Under the pieces are notes generated by a model that worked only from the letters and a program-made list of their open reading frames with translations, was not told the origin of the DNA and did no database searches. A stretch of DNA of 64,000 bases. Origin: Staphylococcus simulans. Its GTDB lineage: Bacteria > Bacillota > Bacilli > Staphylococcales > Staphylococcaceae. Location of the stretch: positions 62,001-126,000 of the forward strand of contig NZ_PPRU01000015.1 of the NCBI RefSeq assembly GCF_002902285.1, written 5' to 3'. Below are positions 28,441 to 38,378 of this stretch, one piece after another (position 1 is the stretch's first letter; the number at the start of each line of letters is the position of its first letter). The position numbers and the translations under genes are program-made.

Positions 28441-28634
28441 GCAAATGACCAATCGCGTTTAATAGACTACAACTATTAATTGTCTAGGAATAAAAAGTTA
28501 AGGGAATGTTTTTTGAAATACTGTTTATATCCAGCTGCAGAGGTGTGCTTAATGGGTAGAGCACAAATAAGTGTTTGTGAAAAACGTCTTGGACATAAAA
28601 TCTGTGAAAATTAATGTTAAAGGATCATTTGCAA
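28439..28634. other. Non-coding segment closed by inverted repeats
   Basis: TTGCAAATGA at 28439-28448 and TCATTTGCAA at 28625-28634 form a perfect 10-bp pair that would close a 196-nt domain. Inside is TGTGCT-N8-AGAGCACA (28555-28564 region), whose loop AATGGGT resembles a tRNA D-arm, but there is no T-arm or acceptor. It lies between the small minus-strand gene and its terminator, so it is either a long structured 3' UTR or an independent RNA. No known RNA family recognised. Confidence 0.35.
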
Positions 28635-28649
28635 AGTATATGGAAAACG

Positions 28650-28757
28650 TTATTTATTATTACGTTTATGTGCCTTGATAATCTTTAACGCACGTTTACG
28701 CGTTTTGATATTCGGGCTACTTAAATTACGTCTTGCTGTTGCTAAATCTTGTTTCAT
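28650..28757 (-). CDS. Small basic protein, candidate Zur-regulated (putative metal homeostasis type)
   Basis: 35 residues with the sequence core ARRNLSSPNIKTRKRALKII; about one third Lys/Arg, no hydrophobic segment. TAGGAGG sits seven to eight bases before the ATG, one of the best ribosome sites in the window. It resembles short staphylococcal and lactobacillal proteins annotated as putative metal homeostasis proteins. A Zur-type box at 28811-28833 lies 54 bp upstream, supporting zinc control. Molecular role unknown; possible nucleic-acid or ribosome contact from its charge is only a guess. Confidence 0.75.
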   Translation of the reverse strand: MKQDLATARRNLSSPNIKTRKRALKIIKAHKRNNK

Positions 28758-28810
28758 TTTCTTTCGCCTCCTAATCGTATTTCCTATTATGCATGAAAAA
28801 TACATGTTTG

Positions 28811-28833
28811 TAAATAGGAATGATTACGATTTA
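28811..28833. promoter_or_regulatory. Zur-type box between small basic gene and tcyA
   Basis: A 23-nt dyad: right half ATTACGATTTA is the consensus Zur half-site, left half TAAATAGGAAT matches it at 9 of 11 after inversion, with one central base. The same right half recurs at 32122-32132. Bound Zur-Zn would repress the small minus-strand gene; tcyA is 142 bp away and may or may not be affected. Confidence 0.7.
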
Positions 28834-28900
28834 TAAAATTAATTGAGAAACGTTCTCAATATCGTCACATTTTAAATCGGTTAAGTCTGAGTAATTTGTA

Positions 28901-28929
28901 TTGACGGAAGTTATGACTTGACTTAAAAT
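28901..28929 (+). promoter_or_regulatory. tcyA promoter
   Basis: TTGACG (28901-28906), 17-bp spacer, TAAAAT (28924-28929). Confidence 0.7.
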
Positions 28930-28950
28930 ATTAAGTATTCCGATTAGATT
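28930..28950. promoter_or_regulatory. CymR-like site at tcyA
   Basis: The minus strand reads TAATCGGAATACTTA just downstream of the -10. The ATnGGAAT core is that of CymR boxes, and tcy genes are CymR targets in S. aureus. Position fits repression by roadblock. Confidence 0.45.
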
Positions 28951-28974
28951 GATAAGGATAAAAGGAGAAATGTT

Positions 28975-29757
28975 ATGAAGAAAATTTTGTTAGCAGTATT
29001 CACACTAGTTATTGCGGTGGCACTTGCAGCATGCGGCAATGGTTCAAATGATAAAAAGTCATCAGATAAAGATGATAAAACATTTGTAGTTGGGACAGAA
29101 GGTACATATGCACCTTTTACTTTCCATGATAAAGAAGGTAAGCTGACTGGCTATGATATTGATGTTACAAAAGCAGTAGCGAAAGAAATGGGTTATAAAG
29201 TTAAATTTAAAGAAACACAATGGGACTCAATGTTTGCTGGACTAGATTCAGGTCGTTTTGATGTGATCGCAAACCAAGTCGGTATTAATAAAGAAAGAGA
29301 ACAAAAATATAAATTCTCGAAACCATACACATTCTCTAAAGGTGTTTTGGTTGTGAACAAAGATAATACAGACATCAAAAGTTTTGATGATGTCAAAGGT
29401 AAGAAAATGGCACAAACATTCACATCTAACTTCGGTGAGTTAGCGAAGAAAAAAGGTGCTGAATTAGTAAAAGTAGATGGTTTTAACCAATCTGTAGATT
29501 TGATTCAGTCTCATCGTGCAGACGGTACATTTAACGATAATTTATCTTACTTAGACTATATTAAGCAAAAACCTAATGCGAAAATTAAAGTGATTGAAGG
29601 CAATGCAGAAAAAAGTAAAACAGCATTCACGTTCTCTAAGAAAACAGATGACAAAACAATTAAAGAAGTTAACAAAGCTTTAGATAAATTAGAGAAAAAT
29701 GGTGAGTTAGCTAAAATAGGTAAGAAATGGTTTGGTCAAGATGTTTCTAAACCTTAA
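28975..29757 (+). CDS. tcyA: Cystine-binding lipoprotein TcyA
   Basis: 260 residues. Signal peptide with lipobox LAAC, lipidated Cys20, then a Lys/Asp-rich linker and an SBP_bac_3 fold (VGTEGTYAPFTFHDKEGKLTGYDIDV, and FDVIANQVGINKER). Binds L-cystine or a related amino acid outside the membrane and feeds TcyB/TcyC. The gene order next to gpmA matches the S. aureus tcyABC locus. AAAGGAG is eight bases before the ATG. The 3' end overlaps tcyB. Confidence 0.88.
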   Translation: MKKILLAVFTLVIAVALAACGNGSNDKKSSDKDDKTFVVGTEGTYAPFTFHDKEGKLTGYDIDVTKAVAKEMGYKVKFKETQWDSMFAGLDSGRFDVIANQVGINKEREQKYKFSKPYTFSKGVLVVNKDNTDIKSFDDVKGKKMAQTFTSNFGELAKKKGAELVKVDGFNQSVDLIQSHRADGTFNDNLSYLDYIKQKPNAKIKVIEGNAEKSKTAFTFSKKTDDKTIKEVNKALDKLEKNGELAKIGKKWFGQDVSKP

Positions 29758-30475
29758 TGCGATTGTGCTAAATGACCAGCAGCAACACGCATGGGACGCA
29801 GCACAACAAGCATTCTTGCCGATGCTTGGCGGTTTATTAAAATATTCTATTCCCATTACGCTGGTAACGTTTGTATTAGGTTTACTTATCGCATTATTTA
29901 CAGCTTTAATGCGTATTTCTACAAGTAAGATATTGCGTAGTATTGCACGTGTTTATGTTTCAATTATTCGAGGCACACCGATGATTGTACAACTCTTTAT
30001 CATATTCTATGGTTTGCCGGAACTTGGCAGATTGATTACGAATAATCCAGATACCCAGTGGACACTGCCTTCAGTTGTGGCTGCGATTATAGGATTATCT
30101 TTAAACGTAGGTGCTTATGCATCTGAGATAATTCGTGGTGGTATTATGTCTATTCCGAAAGGTCAGACAGAAGCGGCATATTCAATTGGTATGAATTACA
30201 GTCAAACAATCAGACGTATTATTTTGCCTCAAGCAATCAGAGTGTCGGTACCGTCATTAGGTAATACTTTCTTAAATTTATTGAAAGATACATCATTAGT
30301 TGGGTTTATCTTAGTAGCTGAAATGTTCAGAAAAGCACAAGAAGTTGCATCAACAACTTATGAATATTTAACAATTTATATTCTGGTTGCTTTAATGTAC
30401 TGGGTAGTATGTTTTATTATCTCAGTGATTCAGTCATACTATGAAGCTTACTTAGAAAGAGGGTATCGCGCATGA
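29741..30475 (+). CDS. tcyB: Cystine ABC transporter permease TcyB
   Basis: 244 residues from the ATG at 29741; a TTG three codons earlier is the other option and neither has a strong ribosome site, suggesting coupling to tcyA, which it overlaps by 17 bp. HisM-type permease with about five helices and the EAA loop [22 protein letters not shown]. Forms the membrane channel for cystine uptake. The stop overlaps the tcyC ATG. Confidence 0.88.
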   Translation: MFLNLNAIVLNDQQQHAWDAAQQAFLPMLGGLLKYSIPITLVTFVLGLLIALFTALMRISTSKILRSIARVYVSIIRGTPMIVQLFIIFYGLPELGRLITNNPDTQWTLPSVVAAIIGLSLNVGAYASEIIRGGIMSIPKGQTEAAYSIGMNYSQTIRRIILPQAIRVSVPSLGNTFLNLLKDTSLVGFILVAEMFRKAQEVASTTYEYLTIYILVALMYWVVCFIISVIQSYYEAYLERGYRA

Positions 30476-31203
30476 TTGAATTAAAAGGAATCAAAAAGGC
30501 ATTTGGAGATAAAACAGTGATTAAAGGTGTCGACTTAGAAGTCGCTGAAGGTGAAGTTGTAACATTAATCGGACGTTCTGGTTCAGGAAAGACAACTTTA
30601 TTACGTATGATGAATGCGCTCGAATTACCGACAGAAGGTCAAGTCTTTGTAAATGGTGAAACTTATACGAATGAGGATAAGAAATCACAAATTCGTGTAC
30701 GTAAACAATCTGGCATGGTATTCCAAAACTATAATTTATTCCCCCATAAAACAGCAGTTGAAAATGTCATGGAAGGCTTGATTGTCGTAAAGAAAATGGC
30801 TAAAAGTGAAGCGAAAGCCCGTGCTGAACACTTACTAGAAAAAGTGGGTTTGACGCATGTGAAAGATCAGTATCCTATTGCTTTATCTGGTGGTCAACAA
30901 CAACGTGTGGCGATTGCGAGAGCATTAGCGATGAACCCTAAAGTGATGTTGTTTGATGAACCGACTTCAGCACTGGATCCAGAGTTAGTGGTTGAAGTCT
31001 TACGTGTTATCAAAGAACTTGCTCAAGAAGGTATGACGATGGTTATCGTCACGCATGAAATGAGATTTGCGAAGGAAGTCTCAGATAAAACTGTCTTTAT
31101 CAATGAAGGTCAGATTGGTGAACAAGGTCCTCCATCTGAGTTGTTTGAACATCCTAAAACAGAAGCATTACAACGCTTCTTAAATGTAATTCAAGAACAA
31201 TAA
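30472..31203 (+). CDS. tcyC: Cystine ABC transporter ATPase TcyC
   Basis: 243 residues, polar amino acid ABC ATPase (GlnQ type). Walker [10 protein letters not shown] near 32-40, signature LSGGQQQRV near 138, Walker B VMLFDEP near 158, His switch VTHEM near 193. Energises TcyB. ATGA overlap with tcyB; last gene before the terminator. Confidence 0.9.
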   Translation: MIELKGIKKAFGDKTVIKGVDLEVAEGEVVTLIGRSGSGKTTLLRMMNALELPTEGQVFVNGETYTNEDKKSQIRVRKQSGMVFQNYNLFPHKTAVENVMEGLIVVKKMAKSEAKARAEHLLEKVGLTHVKDQYPIALSGGQQQRVAIARALAMNPKVMLFDEPTSALDPELVVEVLRVIKELAQEGMTMVIVTHEMRFAKEVSDKTVFINEGQIGEQGPPSELFEHPKTEALQRFLNVIQEQ

Positions 31204-31210
31204 TAATAGG

Positions 31211-31250
31211 AAGTCTTCGGTTAATTCATAATCGAAGGCTTTTTATTTTT
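31211..31250 (+). terminator. Terminator after tcyC
   Basis: AGTCTTCG pairs with CGAAGGCT (G-U allowed), followed by TTTTATTTTT. Confidence 0.75.
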
Positions 31251-31397
31251 ATTTAAGTCGTTTCAAACTAGAAAGGTGATGCTTTCAGGTGTATGATGAG
31301 GTTTGTGAGTATAAAAATAGAGTGAGTAGAAAAAATATAAGACAAGAAGTCGATTCGCATCAAAGAAGTAAAACTCATGAATCGAGGCGTAAATGAA

Positions 31398-31997
31398 ATG
31401 AAAAAATGGTTATTATTTATTAGTACTGTTATTTTGGCAGTCATTGTTCAAGGCTGTTCTCAAAAAGATCCTGATTTAGCAGGTAAAGGCAATAAAATTA
31501 AAATTGTAGAATTCGCGGACTATAAATGTCCTTACTGCAAGAAAGTAGAAGACCATATCATGCCGACACTGAAGAAAGATTATATCGATAAAGGTAAAGC
31601 TGATTATCAAATGGTTAATGTGGCTTTCTTAGGTAAGGATTCAATTATCGGTTCACGTGCCGGACATGCGGTTAAAATTTATGCGCCGAAACAATATTTA
31701 AATTTCCAACAAAAAATCTATACAGAACAACCTGAAACAAAAGATCATAAAAAACCATGGATTAATGAAAAATTACTAGATGGTCTGATTGATGAACTCA
31801 ATATCTCAAAACAAACAAAAGCAGAGATTAAAAAAGATTATAAAACCAAAGACAGCAAGTCATATAAAGCAGCTGAAAAAGATAAAGCTTTAGCGAAAGA
31901 GAAAAAGATAGACACAGTACCAGTAGTTTATATTGATGGACAGATTGTAAAAGACCCGTATCAATTTAAAGACTATAAAAAATTACTAGAAGAATAA
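31398..31997 (+). CDS. dsbA: Extracytoplasmic thiol oxidoreductase DsbA (lipoprotein)
   Basis: 199 residues from the ATG at 31398, the length of S. aureus DsbA; seven more codons are open upstream but GAGG favours this start. Lipobox VQGC with Cys20, active site CPYC at 44-47, and cis-proline loop TVP near 172. Oxidises dithiols in exported proteins. Strong match to S. aureus DsbA in FLGKDSIIGSRAGHAV and KDYKTKDSKS. Its place after tcyABC links cystine import and disulfide chemistry by position only; it has its own terminator. Confidence 0.9.
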   Translation: MKKWLLFISTVILAVIVQGCSQKDPDLAGKGNKIKIVEFADYKCPYCKKVEDHIMPTLKKDYIDKGKADYQMVNVAFLGKDSIIGSRAGHAVKIYAPKQYLNFQQKIYTEQPETKDHKKPWINEKLLDGLIDELNISKQTKAEIKKDYKTKDSKSYKAAEKDKALAKEKKIDTVPVVYIDGQIVKDPYQFKDYKKLLEE

Positions 31998-32001
31998 GTT
32001 C

Positions 32002-32053
32002 AAAAGACAGTTTGTGTGGTGAGGCGTCACGATGCAAACTGTCTTTTTATATT
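32002..32053 (+). terminator. Terminator after dsbA
   Basis: AAAGACAGTTTG pairs with CAAACTGTCTTT, then T run. Confidence 0.9.
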
Positions 32054-32109
32054 TAATCTGATTTCCTATTCTTGTCTTTAGTATGTGTAAGTGATAAAAT
32101 ACTTTGATA

Positions 32110-32132
32110 TAAAACGTAACGATTACGATTTA
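32110..32132. promoter_or_regulatory. Zur-type box upstream of flavoprotein/FeoB-like/COG0523 operon
   Basis: A 23-nt dyad with right half ATTACGATTTA (consensus) and left half TAAAACGTAAC, 9 of 11 symmetric positions around one central base. It is 48 bp before the first start codon, in the expected promoter region. Confidence 0.75.
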
Positions 32133-32177
32133 AGTTTATATAGAGATTGATAGAGAGATAAGGAAAGGAAGTAATAA

Positions 32178-34624
<2,447 letters not shown>

Positions 34625-34655
34625 TTTCTATCTTTAAATGGAAAGAGGCAATTAC

Positions 34656-35558
34656 ATGGATATTATTATTATTGGCGGATTTCTAGGCGGCGGTAAGACA
34701 ACCACTTTAAATCATTTAATTAAAGCTGCACTTCAACAAGAGTTGCAACCTGCTGTGATTATGAATGATTTCGGTCAAGCCAGTGTCGACAGTCAACTGG
34801 TTGAAGGTTCAGTACCGATGGACGAAATTATTGAAGGTTGTATCTGTTGTGCGATGAAAGCAGATGTATCAAAACAATTACATCAGATTTATTTAGATTA
34901 TCAGCCAGATGTAGTTTTTGTGGAATGTAGCGGTATTGCGCATACACAGTCAGTGATAGATGCCTGTTTGACGCCTGTGCTTGCACCTATTTCTACTATC
35001 CGCAGTGTGATCGGTGTAGTAGATGCGACATTATATCAACGTGTTGAAAGTTATCCAGGCGATATGCATAAGCTGTATTATGATCAATTGTCGTATTGCT
35101 CACATCTCTTTATCAACAAAATCGATCGATGTGAGCCTGAAGATATTGCCCCTATCCTTTCTGATTTAACGATTCTTAATCAAGATGCAGAAATATCTGT
35201 CGGCAGTTTTGGTCAATTTGAAACGAGCACAGTCTTTTCTAATGAAGTACAAGTTAAAGCAGAAACTATACCTCAAGCTTGTGACTTAGGTCATGCACAT
35301 TCTGGTATCGGTCATCGTTATTTTGCGTTTAAACATTCGGTTAAACTTGAAGATTTAGTTAAATGGTTTGAAACTTTACCTCAATCGACGTATCGCGCAA
35401 AAGGCTTTATACAACTTGCAGAACATCCTCAATTACAATTAGTACAATATGCCGAAGGTCAATTGGAAATAGAACCGATAGATTTACAAAATCAGACAGA
35501 ACAATATCTTGTAGTTATCGGCAATCAATTAGATAAAATCAAAGTGCCACAGTTTTAA
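34656..35558 (+). CDS. COG0523 G3E-family metal GTPase (CobW/ZigA/YciC type)
   Basis: 300 residues from the ATG at 34656, which AAAGAGG precedes by seven bases; six more codons are open upstream. P-loop GGFLGGGKTT at 7-16, metal motif CICC at 62-65, and guanine motif NKID near 151. The C-terminal CobW_C domain (about 215-300) is short and lacks a long His-rich tract. These GTPases deliver zinc or other metals to client proteins; many are Zur-repressed. Third gene of the Zur-boxed operon. Confidence 0.85.
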   Translation: MDIIIIGGFLGGGKTTTLNHLIKAALQQELQPAVIMNDFGQASVDSQLVEGSVPMDEIIEGCICCAMKADVSKQLHQIYLDYQPDVVFVECSGIAHTQSVIDACLTPVLAPISTIRSVIGVVDATLYQRVESYPGDMHKLYYDQLSYCSHLFINKIDRCEPEDIAPILSDLTILNQDAEISVGSFGQFETSTVFSNEVQVKAETIPQACDLGHAHSGIGHRYFAFKHSVKLEDLVKWFETLPQSTYRAKGFIQLAEHPQLQLVQYAEGQLEIEPIDLQNQTEQYLVVIGNQLDKIKVPQF

Positions 35559-35562
35559 AACG

Positions 35563-35595
35563 TCACGCTATTCACAGCGAATAGCGTGTTTTTTT
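35563..35595 (+). terminator. Terminator after COG0523 gene
   Basis: CACGCTATTC-ACAGC-GAATAGCGTG followed by seven T. Confidence 0.9.
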
Positions 35596-35668
35596 ATTTT
35601 AAAGTTAAGGATATCTTAATAGAAATCGGGTAGGCGAAAAATAGAACGAAAATATTTAGACAAAACCG

Positions 35669-35704
35669 TTGATATATTAAATATATGTGGTATACTAAGT
35701 ATAC
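35669..35704 (+). promoter_or_regulatory. yceI promoter with overlapping palindromic operator
   Basis: TTGATA (35669-35674), 16-bp spacer, TATACT (35691-35696). GTATACTAAGTATAC (35690-35704) is a perfect palindrome covering the -10 and fits GTATA-N5-TATAC, the motif I recall for the quinone sensor QsrR of S. aureus. Confidence 0.7.
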
Positions 35705-35728
35705 AAATAAAAATTGGAGGTTTGTTTT

Positions 35729-36244
35729 ATGACTAAATTTACTTTTGACGCAGCACATTCATCTGTAGCTTTCCAAGTGAAACACTTAATGGTTTCTAAA
35801 GTGAAAGGTGCCTTCGATCAATTTAACGTAGAACTATCAGGTGATTTAAACGATTTCAGCACACTTAAAGGTGAAGCAACAATCGATGTAAAATCAATCA
35901 ACACTAACCAAGAAGACAGAGACAACCACTTACGCACAAATGATTTCTTCGCAGCGGATGAGCACCCAGAAATCAAATTCGTAATCAAAGAAGCTTCTGA
36001 AGACAAAGTAACAGGAGACTTAACAATCAAAGGCGAAACACATGAAGAAACTTTCGATGTTGACTTTGAAGGCGTAAGTAAAAACCCATTAAACGATACT
36101 AACGTAGCTGGATTCACAGTTTCAGGTAAAGTTGACCGTGAAAAATACGGTATGACATTCAACCAAACATTAGAAACTGGCGGCGTATTAATCGGTAAAG
36201 ACGTTAAATTCGAAGCTGACGTAGAATTTATCGTAGAAGACTAA
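35729..36244 (+). CDS. YceI-family lipid-binding protein
   Basis: 171 residues, cytoplasmic (no signal peptide). YceI lipocalin-like barrel: FDAAHSSVAFQVKHLMVSKVKG at the start, DFFAADEHPEIKF in the middle, MTFNQTLETGGVLIG near the end. The fold binds long polyprenyl or quinone-like lipids in other bacteria. TTGGAGG is eight bases before the ATG at 35729. The palindrome over its -10 suggests a quinone/electrophile-responsive repressor. Single gene between terminators. Confidence 0.88.
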   Translation: MTKFTFDAAHSSVAFQVKHLMVSKVKGAFDQFNVELSGDLNDFSTLKGEATIDVKSINTNQEDRDNHLRTNDFFAADEHPEIKFVIKEASEDKVTGDLTIKGETHEETFDVDFEGVSKNPLNDTNVAGFTVSGKVDREKYGMTFNQTLETGGVLIGKDVKFEADVEFIVED

Positions 36245-36256
36245 TCTTTTCCTACT

Positions 36257-36294
36257 CACTGGAATATGGCGGAATGCTGTATTCCAGTTTTTTT
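36257..36294 (+). terminator. Terminator after yceI
   Basis: ACTGGAATA pairs with TATTCCAGT, followed by seven T. Confidence 0.9.
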
Positions 36295-36388
36295 ATGCGC
36301 ATTTTTTGCTTTTGAAATGGTATGATATGCCTGTTATTTGGGAAAAGATTATCAAGACATTCAAATCAACGTTAAAGGAAGTGTAAAT

Positions 36389-36859
36389 GTGACAGTCACA
36401 AGAGAAGGTAATGAAATTATCGGCAAGCGTACATTTGATGCGCCGATACAACAGGTATTCAATGCTTATACTACAAAAGAAAAATTTGAACAATGGTTCT
36501 TTCCTAAAGGCGGAGAGATACAAGTCTTTGAATTTAATCCAAAAGCAGGTGGAAAGAATTTCTTTAAAATAACGATGCCAGACGCTCAAAGTTATACTGT
36601 ACAACACTATGAAATGATAGAAGCTCCACGCAAAATTATTTATCGTGATTATTTCGCAGATGAAAAAGGTCATGTGGATACAAAGATGCATGGTATGCGT
36701 GTGGAAATCTATTTAACATCACAAGGAACTCATCAGACAGAAGTACGTTCTGTGTCAGTGATGCCTTCAGAAGAAGCAGCGAAACAACTGATGGAAATGG
36801 GTGTCGAACAAGGTATGGAGAGTACATTGGATCAGTTAGAAGAACTCCTGAAACAGTGA
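36389..36859 (+). CDS. SRPBCC/AHSA1-type START-like protein
   Basis: 156 residues with the Bet v1-like AHSA1 pattern: KRTFDAPIQQVFNAYTTKEKFEQWFFPKG near the N-terminus, EFNPKAGGKNFFKI, and the long C-terminal helix MEMGVEQGMESTLDQLEELL. Binds an unknown hydrophobic ligand or client protein. GTG 36389 is taken as start because AAAGGAAG lies just upstream; the frame runs open 17 codons further to a TTG without a ribosome site. An NreC-like palindrome begins directly after the stop. Confidence 0.78.
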   Translation: MTVTREGNEIIGKRTFDAPIQQVFNAYTTKEKFEQWFFPKGGEIQVFEFNPKAGGKNFFKITMPDAQSYTVQHYEMIEAPRKIIYRDYFADEKGHVDTKMHGMRVEIYLTSQGTHQTEVRSVSVMPSEEAAKQLMEMGVEQGMESTLDQLEELLKQ

Positions 36860-36872
36860 TAGGGGATTCCCC
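36860..36872. promoter_or_regulatory. NreC-like palindrome upstream of small membrane gene
   Basis: TAGGGGATTCCCC resembles the GC-rich NreC sites at narG (TAGGGAATCCCCT) and nir. It is about 65 bp upstream of the likely start site given by TATAAT at 36919-36924, similar to the distal narG site. Confidence 0.45.
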
Positions 36873-36949
36873 GATTTCTGCGCTAAGCGATATTCAATCT
36901 CATTTGAAAGTGCTAAACTATAATTGTTAACACAAAAGAGGTGAGATGA

Positions 36950-37141
36950 ATGAACGAGCGTTACGTAAAAGTTGTGATTCTTTACGTTATCAGTACATTA
37001 CTTCCATCCTTAATTTTCCCATCAAAATGCGTTTCAAATAGCGGATTGAAATGGACATTAAGAACAATCGCAGGCTGTGGTATCTTCTCAGCTGGCTTAA
37101 AATGGATGGTTAAACGTAAAACACAAAAACAAGCTAAATAA
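36950..37141 (+). CDS. Small hypothetical membrane protein
   Basis: 63 residues: a hydrophobic helix (about 6-26), a short loop with two Cys (residue 27 and about 43), a second hydrophobic stretch and a very basic tail (KWMVKRKTQKQAK). AGAGGTGAG gives good spacing to the ATG. TATAAT at 36919-36924 is its probable -10. I do not recognise the family. The NreC-like palindrome upstream and nirC downstream hint at a role in nitrate/nitrite metabolism, but this is only context. Confidence 0.65.
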   Translation: MNERYVKVVILYVISTLLPSLIFPSKCVSNSGLKWTLRTIAGCGIFSAGLKWMVKRKTQKQAK

Positions 37142-37149
37142 TTGATATG

Positions 37150-37187
37150 GAAATACTGGAGCGTTTTTGTTCCAGTATTTTTTCTTT
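37150..37187 (+). terminator. Terminator after small membrane gene
   Basis: AATACTGGA pairs with TCCAGTATT, followed by T run. Confidence 0.85.
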
Positions 37188-37357
37188 TCTAATTTCCCAT
37201 AATTTCAAAGAAGCATTTACATAATTTTAAAATTGATTGGTCTGAACAGATTATTTAAATATTAGATATAGGAAAATTTAAATAAAGGGTAGGCATCGGC
37301 TTAAATTAATAATATACTAGATACATCTTGATTAGATTATGGGAGGGAAAGTTTTTT

Positions 37358-38188
37358 ATGGTTATGCAAAATCATAAAACGGTTGAAGATACATATACTT
37401 CACGCGAAACGATGGATAGCGTAGTCAGTTCATCACAAATGAAATCAGTAATGTTAAGCAAAACCCCTGCACGTTACTTTTTAAAATCTATGATGTCAGG
37501 TTTCTTATTATCAATTGTGGCAGTATTTATGCTTGCGATGAAAACACAACACACTGGTTTAAATGAAGGAACAATCAACTTTATCGGAGCTGTTTCATTC
37601 AGTTTAGCCTTAGTATTAATTGTATTAACGAATTCAGAACTTTTGACGAGTAACTTTATGTATATGACTGCCGGTGCGTATTATAAATCAGTACCAATCG
37701 GTAAAATCTTATGGCTGTTTTTTGTATGTTTCTTAGGAAACATTGTCGGAGGCTTTGTGTTATTCGGTTTAATGAAATTCACAAGCGTTATGACTCCAGA
37801 AATGGTTAAAGCGTTGACAGGTATTGTCGATAAGAAAACAATCCTTGGCACTTGGGATGGCATTTTAGTGAAAGCCATCTTCGCAAACTTCTTTATCAAT
37901 ATTGGTATTTACGTATCTATGCAGTTTAAAGACGGCTTATCAAAAGGCTTCTTTATCGCATGTGGTGTTGTAGTCTTCGTATTCATGGGTTATGAACACG
38001 TTGTTTACAACGCTAACTTATTCTCAGGTATGATGTTCTACAATATCGGCGCATTAGCTTGGTTAGATGTCTTAAAAAATATTGTTTTCGCATTTATCGG
38101 AAACTATATCGGCGGCGGTATTTTCGTAGGTCTGCTTTATGCATTCTTTAACGGAAAACGTAATCACTACTTAGATCAACAAAAATAA
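37358..38188 (+). CDS. nirC: Formate/nitrite transporter family protein NirC
   Basis: 276 residues, six main helices of the FNT (aquaporin-like pentamer) family. The conserved segments are NSELLTSNFMYMTAG (equivalent to the GaELFTG region) and GYEHVVYNANLF with the central His. Moves nitrite or formate across the membrane. It precedes the nir operon as in S. aureus. ATG 37358 follows GGGAGGG; ten upstream codons are open but lie over that ribosome site. No Rex or NreC motif is visible directly upstream. Confidence 0.85.
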   Translation: MVMQNHKTVEDTYTSRETMDSVVSSSQMKSVMLSKTPARYFLKSMMSGFLLSIVAVFMLAMKTQHTGLNEGTINFIGAVSFSLALVLIVLTNSELLTSNFMYMTAGAYYKSVPIGKILWLFFVCFLGNIVGGFVLFGLMKFTSVMTPEMVKALTGIVDKKTILGTWDGILVKAIFANFFINIGIYVSMQFKDGLSKGFFIACGVVVFVFMGYEHVVYNANLFSGMMFYNIGALAWLDVLKNIVFAFIGNYIGGGIFVGLLYAFFNGKRNHYLDQQK

Positions 38189-38262
38189 TAAAAGAATATG
38201 CAGCAGATGATGTAATGTTTTTTAATTTTTTATGTTTTCACATATAAATAGTTGAATACGTC

Positions 38263-38304
38263 AGGGAATCCCCTCAAGATAGAGCTAAGGGGATTCCCTA
38301 TTTT
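38263..38304. promoter_or_regulatory. Paired NreC-like palindromes forming a terminator-like hairpin
   Basis: AGGGAATCCCCT (38263-38274) and AGGGGATTCCCT (38288-38299) are each NreC-like dyads and also exact reverse complements of each other. As RNA they form a 12-bp stem followed by ATTTTTAT, a plausible nirC terminator. They lie about 68 and 93 bp upstream of the likely nirR start site. Confidence 0.65.
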
Positions 38305-38314
38305 TATATTAATT

Positions 38315-38332
38315 ATGTGAATGCATTCACAT
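38315..38332. promoter_or_regulatory. Rex-type operator at nirR
   Basis: ATGTGAATGCATTCACAT is a perfect 18-bp palindrome containing TGTGAA-N4-TTCACA, the Rex core. It overlaps the -35 (TTCACA 38326-38331) of the promoter whose -10 is TACAAT at 38350-38355, so Rex would repress the nir operon when NADH is low. Confidence 0.75.
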
Positions 38333-38378
38333 TAATTCAAAATTTAAGGTACAATGCAATTAAAGGGGGGAAATGCAT

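Noticed and set aside
28552..28580. tRNA-like D-arm (GCTTAATGGGTAGAGC)
   Set aside because: No acceptor stem, anticodon arm or GGTTCGA T-arm follows at the right distance, so this is not a tRNA gene; kept only as part of a possible structured segment.
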